Assembly (NCBI GenBank): GCA_963930655.1 | Contig: OZ005601.1 | Span: 12,148,001 to 12,212,000, forward strand | Direction: 5' to 3' | Source: Myrica gale | Lineage: Eukaryota > Streptophyta > Magnoliopsida > Fagales > Myricaceae | Length of the DNA: 64,000 nucleotides | Shown here: positions 1 through 13,300 of the stretch, in pieces | Numbering within the stretch: position 1 is the stretch's first letter | Layout of the letters: every line of letters begins with the position of its first letter | Translations under genes and position numbers: made by a program | The notes under the pieces: model-generated | The model's input: the letters and a program-made list of their open reading frames with translations, nothing else | Told to the model about the DNA's origin: nothing | The model's database searches: none

Positions 1-232
1 AATAAAACCGGGTCGGTTGTGCGGGTCGGGTTCGTGGGTCGGATTCATTAATTGACGTGTCATTTTGTCAGTCGTTAGATTTCTCAACTTCTAATCTCAC
101 TCGTCCACTCACACACTCACACGATAACTTTTGCCCTAGGAGGTAGTACCTGCTTTACCTTTTCCGTTGTCCCTTGATGTAGCTTGTTTTTGGGTCCTAT
201 CTCTAACTTTATTGCATCGAAAACCATTTATG

Positions 233-491
233 TGACAGGGGTTACTCAGGTTCAAAGCTTTCGAACAATATTGAGTGTTAAATCTTTCAAGTTCTGCTTC
301 AAGTGGCAAAGGAAAGTTATCCTGAGGACATTGTGGTGGCTCTGCAGTGCGATAACATTGTAGACATAAACAGAAATGTTTCAAGTTTAACGGATTGGGT
401 GAGGAGTTGGCGCCCTACTTCCTCGTCACGGCAACATCATCATCATCTCCACTCTGTCCTCTGTTCCTTCTGGATGTTGTTGTGGAATTGA
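233..491 (+). pseudogene. Adenylate kinase 6 (AK6/AAK6)-like last exon, broken by a stop
   Basis: The translated frame reads RGYSGSKLSNNIEC, then a TAA stop at about 279-281, then IFQVLLQVAKESYPEDIVVAL and a segment ending NVSSLTDWVRSW. I recognise this as the C-terminal part of plant nuclear adenylate kinase isoenzyme 6, where a Glu codon normally stands at the stop position (NIECEIFQ). A plausible acceptor (gacag) lies just before the first codon, so this looks like one exon of a spliced gene rather than a processed copy. No upstream AK6 exon is visible in bases 1-230. The frame runs on to a stop at 491 with a histidine-rich extension not expected in AK6. I infer a pseudogene or a transposed gene fragment. 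The family assignment is from memory of the conserved tail and is moderately sure. Confidence 0.6.
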
Positions 492-740
492 AGGGCACCA
501 GTATCTGCTTTTGCCTGATTTAACTTATTGGACTCTATAAATTTTCCCTATAGTAAATGCTTCAACGAGTTTTTACGATTCTTTGACTCAGTTCAGATTT
601 TTAATTCTCATGAATAATGATTTGCAAGTTTTCATCTTCTTGTGAGGATTATAACTAACAATATTTTAACATTTAGTGTAAAATGGAACAAAATTAGGTG
701 ACAAGTGTCGATATTTTATCGCACATGAGATGCCCTCCAT

Positions 741-1051
741 TAGGGGTGAACACAACCGGACCGCATTTATTAAAAAAATAAAAAAAATATTTTTTTATAA
801 TTTTTAATACAAATTATAAACTTAAAACGTTTAATTTTAATCTAAACTAAAACTTAACATTTTTATATGCACTTCCCCCATTGAAAAAAATTAAAAAAAA
901 AAAATTAAACCCGGTCCGAACCACTTAAGTGGTCCGGACCGGACCGCATTTAGTAAAACCGGACGGGACCACTTATAAGTGGTCCAGTCCGATCCTTTAA
1001 TATACTAGGACCGGAATGCGGTCCGGACCGCATTCCGGTTTTTCAGCCCTA
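741..1051. mobile_element. hAT-type MITE with perfect 8-bp TSD
   Basis: The element begins TAGGGGTGAACACAACCGG and ends CCGGTTTTTCAGCCCTA, so its termini are imperfect inverted repeats (TAGGGGTG / TAGGGCTG). It is flanked by a perfect 8-bp duplication CCCTCCAT at 733-740 and 1052-1059. The interior has nested inverted GGTCCGGACC-type repeats and no coding capacity. An 8-bp TSD and this terminus are typical of non-autonomous hAT elements. Confidence 0.88.
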
Positions 1052-1059
1052 CCCTCCAT

Positions 1060-1820
1060 CTGTCATGTTGGAATTTTCCGTTAAGGCTCTGAGCCCGATT
1101 TGACGGATGGACTGGATGCAAAACGTGAAAGAGTTCAAAGACTAGCGTGGAACGAATTGAACCATCGTGACCAAATTAAAAAAAAAAGTTAATCAACTTA
1201 TAAAATAGTAATTTCCTCTATTACACTTCTTTCTTTTCTCATGTTAATTTTTTACAAAAAAAAAAAATTTGGAGGATCATTATAAAGATTACAACCAATT
1301 TTACACTTATATTAAAAAAAATTGCAAAAAATTGAAATGTTATCCTTATATAAAAAGAAGTGAAAAACTTTTTGTGGGGGCCATGGCCCCGACCCCGTAG
1401 CTCCGTCCTTAAATTATCTATCTATGTCGTAATTAAATTATCTATCTCTATCAAAATTAGATGACCTAATTCTAGCAAAGAATTAGGTGAGATGTTGATT
1501 GAGTAGAAAACAGCTCCCTAGCGTATCATCTAACATGGCTGAAATAGTAATCACTAGTAAGCAAACGAAAAAAGTTGACTTTAACTTGTACCCCCTCCCC
1601 CTAAAAAATAAAGACGAAATTTATCCTGTTGCATATGAAAGCAAGGTTTAAGTAATTAAATCGAAACAAGTGCAATATATTATCACTTAGATGCCTTCTT
1701 TAGGTATATGCCAATTTCATCGTATTTTGACTTTGACGAAGTCTCCTTTTCTTTGCTATTTTAATGTCCATAATCTATACTATTTCCTATATTTAATGAC
1801 AGATAATGGATACATTGTTT
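1060..1820. other. AT-rich intergenic stretch
   Basis: This stretch has homopolymer A/T tracts and no open frame that resembles a known protein. Bases 1375-1400 are a short GC-rich patch (ggccccgaccccg). I see no RNA gene or intact mobile element. Confidence 0.6.
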
Positions 1821-1829
1821 TAAGAAATA

Positions 1830-2170
1830 GGGAAATTTACTTTTTAGTCCTTAGTTTTGGGGTCCTTTTTAATTTAGTCCTTAATTTTCAACCTTCAAAA
1901 TTTTAGTCCTTGAACTTTCATCTTTGTAAAATTTAGTCATTCCGTCAGTCTGCCGTCAATTTTTGTACCGGTCGACCGCCAATTTTGAAGCGGTCGACCG
2001 GATATATATTTTGAAAGTGAGCGGTCGACCGGTACAAATTTGACGGCAGACTGACGGAAGGACTAAATTTTACAAAGATGAAAGTTCAAGGACTAAAATT
2101 TTGACCCTCTAAAATTCATGACTAAAAATGAAAAGAGATTAAAACCTAAGGACTAAAAAGCAAATTTCCC
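1830..2170. mobile_element. Mutator-type foldback MITE with GGTCGACC core, 9-bp TSD
   Basis: The ends are GGGAAATTTACTTTTTAGTC and GACTAAAAAGCAAATTTCCC, and almost the whole element folds on itself. A perfect 9-bp TSD TAAGAAATA lies at 1821-1829 and 2171-2179. The centre holds three copies of a palindromic CGGTCGACCG motif between arms reading CCGTCAGTCTGCCGTCAA and its complement. The 9-bp TSD indicates Mutator-type transposition. The layout parallels the larger element at 20494-21716. Confidence 0.9.
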
Positions 2171-2179
2171 TAAGAAATA

Positions 2180-2785
2180 CATTATACTTTCACTCAACGA
2201 GCTTTTTCTAATGTTTCAAAAGAAAGGACATATCATCAATGAAAATTGATAAATAAATAAACATCATTAGTGACTACATGGCAATAATAATTACTTCTAG
2301 CACTCTTTTTCCTTTTTCTTTTTAATATTTTTTTATTTAAAAGGCTTTTCTAACCCTCTTCTTCCTTATAGACTTATAGTGCTCTTCATGCCTTTTTTAA
2401 GTTGCCCACTAGAATAAAATAAATAAATGAAAATCTATCCCCACTAGTTTCCTCTCAAAGGGAAGGATTGAGGGAACTACCATGGATTTGAGATCAAAAC
2501 ATTGAAAAATATAAAATGTAAATGAAAAGAAAGTTTTTTTTTTGGCTCTTAAGAGGAATATTTTACCTTTAAAAATTAAAAAATCTAAAAACCGGAAAAA
2601 AAACAAGAAAAAGAAACGAAAGTACCGGCGCACGTTAGTCTTACCATTACTTCTGTCGAAAATCAAAGTCTTCCTTCTCCCGACTCAAGTTAACGCTCTT
2701 TCTCAACTAACCGCCATTTTCACCTCATCCTCCCTCCCTCTCTCGCTCGCGGTCTCCGTCTCTCTCCTTCACTCTCTGTCTTCGA
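2180..2785 (+). promoter_or_regulatory. Presumed promoter and 5' leader of the CRCK2-like kinase gene
   Basis: This is the AT-rich upstream region of the kinase gene. From about 2700 to 2785 it becomes a CT-rich leader (tctctcgctcgcggtctccg and similar), typical of plant 5' untranslated regions. No TATA box could be chosen with confidence and the transcription start is not determined. Short reading frames on both strands here look random. Confidence 0.5.
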
Positions 2786-5061
2786 ATGAAAAACCAAAAT
2801 CAACTGTACGGCCGTGGGTACCGTAGCTCTGGCGTCCAAAGCACGTCGGAGCGCGCGCCCTACTCCCCGAGCTCCGCATACTCCGACGCCTCGACTGCCC
2901 GGAGTTCCGGCTCCAGTGGCCGGAGTCGCATGGCCGGGGCGGCAAGATCGGTCGCTGGGGTCTTCGTAGCGTGCTTCACTCCGCCGGATAACAAGAGCTC
3001 CGCCTGTAGCATTGCGAACTCCGAGGACTTCAGAGCTGCCCCTGGTAAATTCTAGTTTTCTCAAAATTTCAGTAAAATAGGAACTGAAATTGGCGAGTTT
3101 TGGCAATTTTTGGTGGAGCAGGTGTGAAATTCCATCTAATTTTTTTTGCTTCGAGTTAGTGTGAGATCCTGATCTTTACGATTCAAGTCCGGAAGTTTCA
3201 ACCTGTTGACTAGTTCCTGCTTTAGGTTGCGGAGAATTCTGTGGAAACTTGAACAAAATCGTTTACAACAAATCCGGTGTCTAATGCCTTCTCCTTTGGT
3301 TGGCATATATGAAAAAAAAATATGTATTTACGAGAGCAATGTTTAATCAAACTCATATGCACTGGTAAGACGATTTAGAATAAACTATTTAAGCGTCGGT
3401 TTCTTAATTGCATCAGATGGTTCAAGAGCAGGTAGTGAGAGAAGATTTGGTACAAATCGAGGAGTCTATGCCACTTCGAATAACTCAACGCATGCGCGGG
3501 AGCCTGGGAGTGTAAAGTTCACCATGGAGGAAATCTTCAAGGCCACCAGGAATTTCTCTCCCTCTTTCAAGATTGGACAAGGTGGGTTTGGGACAGTATA
3601 CAAGGGGAGACTTGAAGATGGAACCCTTGTTGCCATAAAACGTGCCAAGAAGGTTTGATCAAAGTAATTTAGGATGTTCCATTTTCTGTATCTGGCACAA
3701 CGTTTAGGACTCAACAATTGTGTCACTCAGATCTTTAACAAGTGCGTAGTTACATTTCTTTCGCAGAGTCTATATGATAAGCATTTGGGGGTGGAATTTC
3801 AAAGTGAGATCCGAACACTGGCGCTAGTGGAACATCTGAATTTGGTCAAGTATTATGGATGTTTGGAGCATGAAGATGAAAGAATTGTTGTTGTGGAGTA
3901 TGTCCCCAATGGGACCCTAAGAGAACACTTGGATTGTGAGTTCTCTCTGTGTGTCTTTACTTTCACTCACTCTGTGTATGTGTTGGCACGCAAGTGTCTC
4001 TCTGCAACTGCAGATAACCTGAGTTCCTGAATCCGATTGGAGAACAAATGCAGGTATGCATGGCAACATTGTGGACCTTGCTGCACGGCTAGATATTGCA
4101 ATTGATGTGGCCCATGCCATCACCTATCTTCATATGTATACAGGTATACCTTCCATGGTGGGCCGACTTATTTGCCTGTCGAAATTGAAGTTGTTTGCCT
4201 CTTACCGTACAGAATCTACTTTTGGAGATCTAACTGGATAGTGTGCCGGTTTCCCTGCAGATCACCCTATCATTCATAGAGACATAAAATCTTCCAACAT
4301 TCTCCTAACTGAAAACTTTAGAGCCAAGGTAGCTGACTTTGGTTTTGCTAGGCTGGCAGCTGACAGTGATTCAGGTGCCACGCATGTGTCTACTCAAGTT
4401 AAAGGAACTGCAGGCTACTTGGATCCAGAGTACCTCAAAACCTATCAACTTACTGAAAAGAGTGACGTTTATTCATTTGGTGTGTTATTGGTTGAACTAG
4501 CCACAGGCAGGCGTCCGATTGAAACAAAACGGGAGATCAAAGAGCGGATAACAGCGAAATGGGTATGATTCTTCGACCTCTTCTTTAGTCGCTATTAGAT
4601 GTCATTAGCAATTTTCTATGGGGAAAGAAACAATGCAATACCCCCACAGAAATGATTATGCTGCCCACGTCCATCAATTGTCTCCAACTTAGTGTCCCAG
4701 TACCATCCCCTTCTTTTAGTGGATATGGCAATTAATTTACTCGAGAGCATTTTACAAACAAGAAGTCTCTGCCCTAATGCAACTTGAGGCTTAATTGCAG
4801 GCCATGAAGAAATTTACTGATGGAGATGCTATTTCTACGTTGGACCCAAATTTGGAGTGTACTGCTGCAAATCACTTAGCCATCGAAAAGATTTTTGAAC
4901 TATCCTTACAGTGCTTGGCTCCACACCGACAAAATCGACCAAGCATGAGGAAGTGTGCAGAGATCCTTTGGAGCATCCGCAAGGATTACAGAGAGATATC
5001 AGCTGCAGACTTACGTTCACTCTCCTCCTGTTCCCGAATGAGCGCTTCAATAAAAGAATAG
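2786..5061 (+). CDS. CRCK2: Calmodulin-binding receptor-like cytoplasmic kinase, CRCK2 type
   Basis: The CDS joins 2786-3044, 3417-3652, 3767-3935, 4054-4143, 4261-4562 and 4801-5061, giving 438 residues; all introns are GT-AG and phases agree. The first 115 or so residues are a Ser/Gly-rich head with a short hydrophobic stretch (AGVFVACF). The Ser/Thr kinase domain follows, with P-loop [11 protein letters not shown] (140-150), Lys161, catalytic HRDIKSSN (Asp259), DFG (Asp277) and GYLDPEY. There is no extracellular or transmembrane region, so it is a receptor-like cytoplasmic kinase. The wording of the catalytic core ([34 protein letters not shown]) matches the plant CRCK family, whose members bind Ca2+/calmodulin near the ATP-binding lobe and act in stress signalling. 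Calmodulin binding is from family knowledge, not seen directly. The start is the first ATG after the CT-rich leader, in frame with the domain. Confidence 0.93.
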
Positions 5062-7391
5062 TGACAGAACAATATGAGAACTATATTGAGAGGAGCCAGT
5101 TTCAAAGAACTTGTTTTGGGACCAGAGGGAAATATCATGTAGAACCGAAAAAACTCTGGGAAGGGAATTCGAGAAAGAGAATCCAGCAATTTGAGTAAAG
5201 AAAATGGTTCGTGAGATGAGGGCGCTAATCATCACGTCAGGAGTGGGTCCAAAGACATCGATGAGAAAAATGTTCACTTTTTGTAGAATATAAGAGCTGT
5301 TGTTTATAAGTTGTTTATGAGATTTGGCTTGCGCGTGGAAATTTAATTTGAGCTGGGGAAGTTCTCTACTTTCTGCAGTCTCTGTGTATCCCCTTTTTTT
5401 TCTGGATTTTACCAATTGTTTCGATTGTTCCTTTAGGAACTGATACATAAGGGCTACTTGTATTTGAAATGACTTTTTTTTTTCTTGGCGTATTGGAAAT
5501 AACTTCAGTATAGTACAATACCTACTATCTCAATTGTAGATCATTTTTGTCTTCTAGGAACAAAGGTTCCGAGCTATCAGCTATTAGTAGGAATATCACT
5601 CTGCTGGAGTTCTTCTTTCTTTTTTTCTTGAGAAAAGACGTACTTCGACCAAATAGGACTCACAAACATAGATATGCTCGCAAAAAAACACAGAAATCAA
5701 CATGCAAAACAGAAACAATTAGCTACAGCAACTGAAATCTGATATTAGCAAAGTCAAGCATAAGTTGAAATCCTTACCCTCTGCAAAACTTGAAATTCTT
5801 CGCGGCCGAAATTCATCTCTATCTAAAACTCTTTCTTTAACTAATAAATTTGTCACCCTATTACCCTCTCTCAACTTATAAGATGTCCGAGAATTAAACC
5901 GATCAACTCCATATCGGCAATAGTCCTGCAAATACCACAACGTAAAAGAGCCATATCTAAGCTAACTAATTATCAAACTAGAATCACATTCTAATACTAT
6001 TGTTTCTGTTGACCCATACAGGCAAAGGGTTGTGGGTCGAAAATCTTGTGTTTCCTGTGACATAACTGGCTACCGAAAAATTGGATTGCTGTGTTCCATA
6101 AGTCGTTCTTTTCGGCACGACTAGAAAAGGGTAATCTCAGCTGTAGTTTCCAGTGCTTCCCGTTATTGTTGGTTTGAAAAGTTTTCTCGGACATCCGAAG
6201 GAAGTTGTATGGAGTACGTCTTTATATTACCCACCATTTCTGTAATTACTACTCATTTTTCAATTTACACCTCAAACTACCAAACTTGACCTAATGCACC
6301 TCAAAACTACCAATATGTTTATACTTTATACCTTATATCACAATATGACAATTAAAATTGTGCCACGTCTTATTTATTTATTAATTTAAAGTGAGATCTT
6401 CGCATACACTGCAAATCAGAACTAGAATGTTCTGCAATTTCTTACACACTGTAATTAAAAAAGAATAGACATAATAGATAAACTTCATTATAAGACATTT
6501 GTTGTGTAATTCGAAGAAAGATAGATATAACAGGTGGACCTCATTGTAGAATCTATGTTGTTCAAATCTTTACCTGAGTAACATGAAATGGTGTTAGATT
6601 TACCTATTGCGTTTCTCTCTCTCTAAATTACATTGTGTAATTCAAATAGAAAATTTATAAAGATCCTGAGCCGTAATTACATGTTGTAAAGTGTTAATTT
6701 TCCCTTGAAAAAGTTTTACGTTTGTTTTTTTTGGTAAAGTCATAGTTAGCCAAATAAGTATGAGCAAAAATCAAACCGATACCCCTAATTATCAATTCTA
6801 CAATTTGAGACCCATAACTTTTGAAAATCATCAATTCTAGATTTAGACGTTAGATCTGACAGAAAATCATGTAAAATAACCATAATGCCCTCCAAGATAA
6901 AATTACCAAATCCCAAAGGGGGTCACTTCCATTTTTTGTGGGATCTGTTCGTTTATGGATTTGGCCTTATATACCCAGTATATATCTGCTGTAAATCACA
7001 AGTGACGGAATAAGGTCAACCAAATCAGTGCTGCTTCTATTAGCAAGTTTGGTCAAAAAAAATTGTGCAACCCTTCAGATTATTCTTGCGTCCTATTCTC
7101 AACCTGGAAGCTCTAGTAACCTTTTCTGAACTGGCTTGGTTGGTTGTTCCTACCCAGGCCAATACATAAGTAAAGGAAAAATATATATGAACAAAACCTA
7201 CTTCCCAAAAGAAAAGAGGGAACAAACCTCACGGAGAATAAGAATTTTCAACAAGATGCTCCAGTTGATGCAGTTAAAGATGTCTTATTTGCTATCACTG
7301 CTTCAGTTGATGCAATCAGATGAGTTATATACTCTCAGTTTCCAATTGCCTTGAGGAGAAGTCAAGTCATTGGAACTCATGCAAAAATCAC
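5062..7391. other. Intergenic region between the kinase and TMEM8-like genes
   Basis: Bases 5062-5460 probably contain the kinase 3' UTR. Two unrecognised minus-strand open frames (5719-5940 and 5997-6194) have plausible splice signals but no family match. Bases 6230-6360 resemble half of the repeat family intact at 17615-18009 (cctcaaactaccaaac, gcacctcaaaactacc). Nothing else supportable was seen. Confidence 0.5.
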
Positions 7392-10300
7392 TCATGTTCC
7401 GTTCTCCAATCTCCCGACACCTCTTGAGAATGAATCTTGCCGTGTCAACTCATAGTTTCCATCAGGGAGTCTTTGATTCTCGTTATTTACAAATGCCGAT
7501 TTCGAACAAAGGAAGAAGAATGAGGATGTATATATTGTCACATGCCAGACACTGCAAAGCATTTTTTGCGCACACATTAGAGAGAGAGAAAGCCATGATG
7601 GAGACGGAGATGGAGACAGAGAATGTTCTCCCAAATTATCTTCATACCTGTGCCAAATCCAGTAGCTTTCACTGGTTTCGAGTTTCCAGCTTATTGCTGC
7701 CATGGCTAATGTAGCGAAGCCCGCTAGCAGAAATCCCCAGCGGAACCGTCTAAAGAGGGTCTGGATAAGGTTTTGAACCCATCCTTTGAAATTTTGCCAC
7801 CTGCGGTAAACAAGCAGCGTTGCCTTTGAAGAGAGAATGAATAGATAATCCATAGCGAATTCAAATTTCTTTAATCAGGTTCAAGTACACATATAGCTCT
7901 CTTATTTGTGTAGCATATAACACATCTTCGGCAAGGGCAAGGAGCTGCCCCCAACCTCAACCAAGTTGGGTTATCTATTCTATGTCAGGTTTGAGCTAGT
8001 TCTAGATGCCTCCTCCACCTATGCTAGGATCACTGCTCCAAAATGTTCTAACTACAATGGAATAAAAGCATATTTCATGACATTATGTTGCTTTCCCAAA
8101 TTCTGACATCTGGGGGAGAGAGAGAATGTGTGTAGAACCCCGTGTTGCAAGTGTTATTTCCTCAACTTTCCAGTTTTCAAATACAAGCTTAGGCCTAAAA
8201 ATAATCTCTGTTTTTAAGTATATGTTATTGGCCACATTTTACAAGTGGAATCAGCATCTAGATTATGTCCGTATTAAAGTTCACACAGGATAAAAAACTA
8301 TTTAAGTAGAACCATGGTGCCTCAGATGCTCGGGCAAGCTATTGGCAGAAAAAAATATGAAAAAATTTACGCAACTAAAAAATTAAATGGAAAAATTAGG
8401 TCGAATTCTCTTGAATGGGAAAATTAGGTTCAACTCCCTTGACCCAGTATACTTTCGCAATAGAAACTTCAAGCTACCGACTTTGATGCTTAGCAACCCA
8501 ATTCAAAATTTTGAGTGCAATGTCCACCCTTTCGAACTTGAAATGTTCAAACTACCCTCACTTAAAATTGAAAGTATATTTAGCTGCATTATTGCCTTAA
8601 TTAATTCTTTGGACATTGCATACCATAGATGCTGCTCAGTAGGGAGTGCCAAAATCTGATAGTTTGGAAGTTAAGTTTCCTAATTATTTATTAGTCTTCA
8701 AACAATTTTTAGCCATAATATTTGTGTTAGTGTAATGTTTATGGTTTTCTATGCCCTGTTTGCCCATGCTGAGAAAACACTTCCATGTTGGCTCAAGCAG
8801 GTCATTATTTTAAAAGCTCAATGATTCATAGGAGAAGAAACAGAAAAACGACAAAAAGGAACCCACCTGTGAGTCACATTCAAAGAGCACCCAATGGAAA
8901 AGGAGCACGACCTATAATTGGTAGAGATCTCTATCAGCCAGCCAATAAGAAGACCCAGAGCCCCAATTGCTATCACAAGAATGATATTGGAAGACCTGCA
9001 TGTTTAGCATGGTTAAATTCCGAACATGAAATTCTCATAACCTGATATTAAATATCCAAGTACATTGTATAACAGCATCATGTACCTTGTTGCCTTAGTT
9101 GCAGCCATGAGGGCTGTAAGAATAGCTACAGCTGTGTGAATAGCCCTCTTAAAAACTTCATCGATGGTAGCTAGGTACACGAAAGTGCTCACCACAGCCA
9201 TGAAAGAGAGCCAAAAATCCATAAACTGAAACATTTTCCATTTGATATATCAATACGATCTCAAAATAGAGAGAGAGAGAGACAGAGAGTCACATTTAAG
9301 ATAAGGGGAACATCTACAGCATTTTGCATAATTTGGATCTAACTTCTCACAGGAAACCCATTCTTCGAAACACCTCAAGCAAAGGTCTATTGATATCGTC
9401 TCCATGTGATTTCAAGGCTTTTGATGTCCCTGGCTGTCCATTTTGTTTTTTAAAATTGTACAAATCTCATACGTCAATTTTATTACTGTTTTTCTATGTT
9501 TGGGCCACCCAAAAAGGAGCAAATCTTTATAAATCCTGCAGCAGTTAAAAACGGCAGTTCCTCGAAAAGAAAAATGGTGCAGGAATAACTCTTACCTGTA
9601 AGACATTAAAGGGTAATGCACACCATGCGCCTACATCACAAGCATGATATAATCCACTTGAAATTCCACTAGACGTGAAAACTACCCACTCCGCCAAGGC
9701 CTGCATAACACAAACCATAGTCCATTTGGCAATAGTAAGATTATGGAAATCAAACATTCAAGTTGGTTGATTGCGAGAACTTGAATATTATCAAGCTTCT
9801 AATCACTGCATAAACATATAAGTTATGGATGAACTCCTCCAATATTTAAGATTTCGAGCATATGACTAATATACCCATAATGCTTTGACACCTTTGTGTT
9901 TTGAGTGGATAACTCACGCACCCTTTTGGGATTTGAGTCCATAACCTTACCCTCCACCCTAGTCTGAAAGATTTCCTGTTCTTTTCTCGAGCATAGGCAA
10001 GCCATGCTGCCATCACAAGTGTCAAAAATATAAATTGCCCAACTGAAATCACCTCTACCAGCCTAAACATTTGGAACAAACAGTGATTTAGTAGGGTATT
10101 GGAAGAGTGATCCTAAGTTCGAATGTTGATTCCACTCTTTACCACTTTCTTAAATTAGATATTTCACAAGTTAAGTTCACTTATGAAAGGTGAGTCTAGC
10201 CCATACTTGAGAGGGAAAGTAAGAGATAAAATTAAGGTGGTGTTTGCAAACCAAAATTTTTGGTGAAGAAAATAATAATAATATAACTATAAAACAATCT

Positions 10301-13300
10301 CTTTCTCCCCATCAAATCATCTCTTTTCATTACAATTAATATAAAAATTCACTCAAATCATCTTTCTCCACTTTTTTACCAACTCCCATAAAATTCTATT
10401 TTTTTATTACTTTCTCTCAAAATCAAATAAAACTCTATTCCACCTCAATTTCTACAACATTCCCAAAATTTTAGTTTGCAAACACCATCTAAATTATTAG
10501 ATTCACTTCTTTCAATTAAATCTGTCATCTTCACCAAAATCTATCCCTACTCTTTGTTTGTAAAAAGGTTTAAATTGTTGATGCAATCCTAAAAGCAGGT
10601 ACAAGCATTACCTTTTGTCGAAGGGCCCAAAAAGCAGGAAGTACTGCTGCAGCATTTGATGCAATTAGAAAAATTGATTGCCATATGTGCCCTACAGCAG
10701 TTTTCAGGCAAGTGAAACAAGCAAAAAAGTGTGGACTAGCGTGATACCAAATTTAAAATCCATATGCAATATTTGCTAGGTAAATTAAACAGTAGATGAA
10801 TAAAAGCATTTGACCTCACTTCTTTATGTAATCCAGGGGTCTATGGCTCCCTATCACAGACTGGGTGATGTTCGGCCACCCCCAAAAAAAGTCACCTTTT
10901 CGGCTGAATATTTTGAAAGCAAAAAAATTACAACCGAACATCCAATACTTTTTTAATTAAAAAATTTCACCAAATCATCTCTCTCTACACCTTTTTACAA
11001 ACTCCAATAAAAATCAATTTACAAGCATATATCTTTATAACTTTCACCAACTTTTTACAAAAATCAATAAAACTCCAATCTACCTAAATATTCACACTAC
11101 CTTAAAAATATACAAAATTCGAAGAATTTTTGCAACCGAACATCACCTAGAATTTGTAACCTTGTAAATCATTCAAGACAAGCAGGGGCTATTTTAGAAA
11201 AACACAAAACTGATTTAGCCTATTACAACTTCAATCAGATAACCAGCGGTTGGAGTGGGGGGGGGAGAACAATTGGTTTGATTACAACAAAGTACCAACT
11301 GTAAGAACACTACTCCATATCAGCATTTACCTTGATGAGATACAATTTCAATACTACAGTCAAAGCCCCCATGCCTTCGATCACAGGAACAGAAGCTGAG
11401 GAAGAAAGTAGAAAAAGTACTCAATACAAGAGTCAGGGAACTTAAATCTCAAGAAGAGACCACCCAAATGATAACAGCTACAGTCAAGGGCAGAGCTAGG
11501 TTCCCAAAAGACTGAGACATCTGTTAATCCTGTATGTGAATGCAATTAAAAATCAGTTTTCCGTGACCCAGAACTCCAAGATATTATGAGCCCCCAACCT
11601 CCTAAATCCAAGTATTGAGGATGTCAAAAGCTTCGAGAAAGAGGAACCAAAAACGAAAAATAAAAACAGAACTGAAATTAATTGCAAAGACAATGCACAC
11701 GCCTACTTAGCCAAAAGAAGACAAAGAAATGTCAAATTCACATTCAAGAAGTTTTTGGGGGTGTGAACTGGTTCAACAGAAGAAGTCTCTTACCATTTGT
11801 CCAAGTGATCTGGGTGCAAATCTCGTCTATTCCAGTGAAAGGGGGTGTTATGGAAGGAAGAGTTCATTAAAAAGCTATATGTAATCAAACCTTAAGATGT
11901 TAAACAGCACAAAAGAGAAATTGAAAAAACAGTTTTTCTCATGGTATTAATTTAGTCTTCCCTCACAAAACATGAAGTTTTTTCACTCATTTCCAAGCAA
12001 ACATAGACACACACACACACACACACACACAGCTTGAGATTCATGCGTTTGTATTTCACTAATATAGATTTGGGCAAAGAGATTAATCAAGAGATGACAT
12101 GTATATCCCACAATGACAGAACAAAGGCAGTGCATTTAAGGTAAAAGAATAAGGGGAGGACTGAACAAACAACCTGTATGATGTCAATCCACTTGCATCA
12201 AAAGCAACTCTGCATTCCCCATGAGAGGAGCATCTTTTTGGACATCTTTCGAGGGAAACAGACATGATGGTTTGATCTTTGGAAGCACTACTGCTAGTAT
12301 TAAGATGCCTCAATCCAATGCCCCAAATTCCTTCTCTGACATATACAATATAAAAATCAACTTCTTCTCTGCTGGAATTATACAACATGAAAAACATGGA
12401 GCCATCACTATTTCTCGTACTGTTTGCATAAAAATAATCCCAGCTATCAAGAGATGGCAATCCACCAAATCTGGCATATACTTCATAATCTGTCTTTGAA
12501 TCTGATGTTAGTCGGATATGCATGTTTCCTCCTGCTGCACCATGAGGAATTTCCATAAAAAAGTATGTCCAACTATCATTTGGTATTCCACTGTATGAGG
12601 AGTTGCTTGCAAGGGGTTCGACAGGAAAATTGGCTGAATTCGAGGGTACTTTTCCACTGACAGGCAAATAATAGGATTCAAAGGGGTTTGAATCTCTCCT
12701 GAGAACCGTCTGCAGACAACCATTCTCAGCTTGTCAATAAGTTATTCCTGCCAATAGGTTCTTTTCAAGCATTGTGAAAACAGAAGTCCATACAGTCAAC
12801 AGTTGTTTAGAAATGTATTACAAAGAACATAACTTACATAGACAACAGTGTTTTCACTGTGAAATAAGTGAACCTGAATCTTACTGATGTCCTCTAACAT
12901 GCTGTAATCATCATATGTCACCACTTCTAACCCAGTTCATGTTTTAAACTCAAACAACTAATAAATGCATTTATGCTCAGTAAGATAAATGAATCAAGAC
13001 AGGAATTCTTCAAGAAAAATGCTTTTCTCTGTGCATACCAGATGGTGCAAATTGAGAGAAACTCCTCTTCATCCAATTATAGCAGCTTTTCATATTATAA
13101 AGACAGAAATTTAACAGGGACAACAATTCCATCTATAATCCCACCTGAAGGACATATCTTTCCCATGTACAATTTGCTCCAGCCTTCCCAAAGGGGCATT
13201 CAAGCACTTGTGATTCCATGGAATAGCAAACTTTTGTACCATTATTCTGAGTCCCTCCCAGTTCTTCCAAAGTATTTACAGGTAAAATGGAAATATACCA

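Noticed and set aside
5719-6194. Two minus-strand open frames with possible splice sites
   Set aside because: An acceptor-like ttgcag precedes one of them, but neither protein matches anything known and the two could not be joined convincingly.
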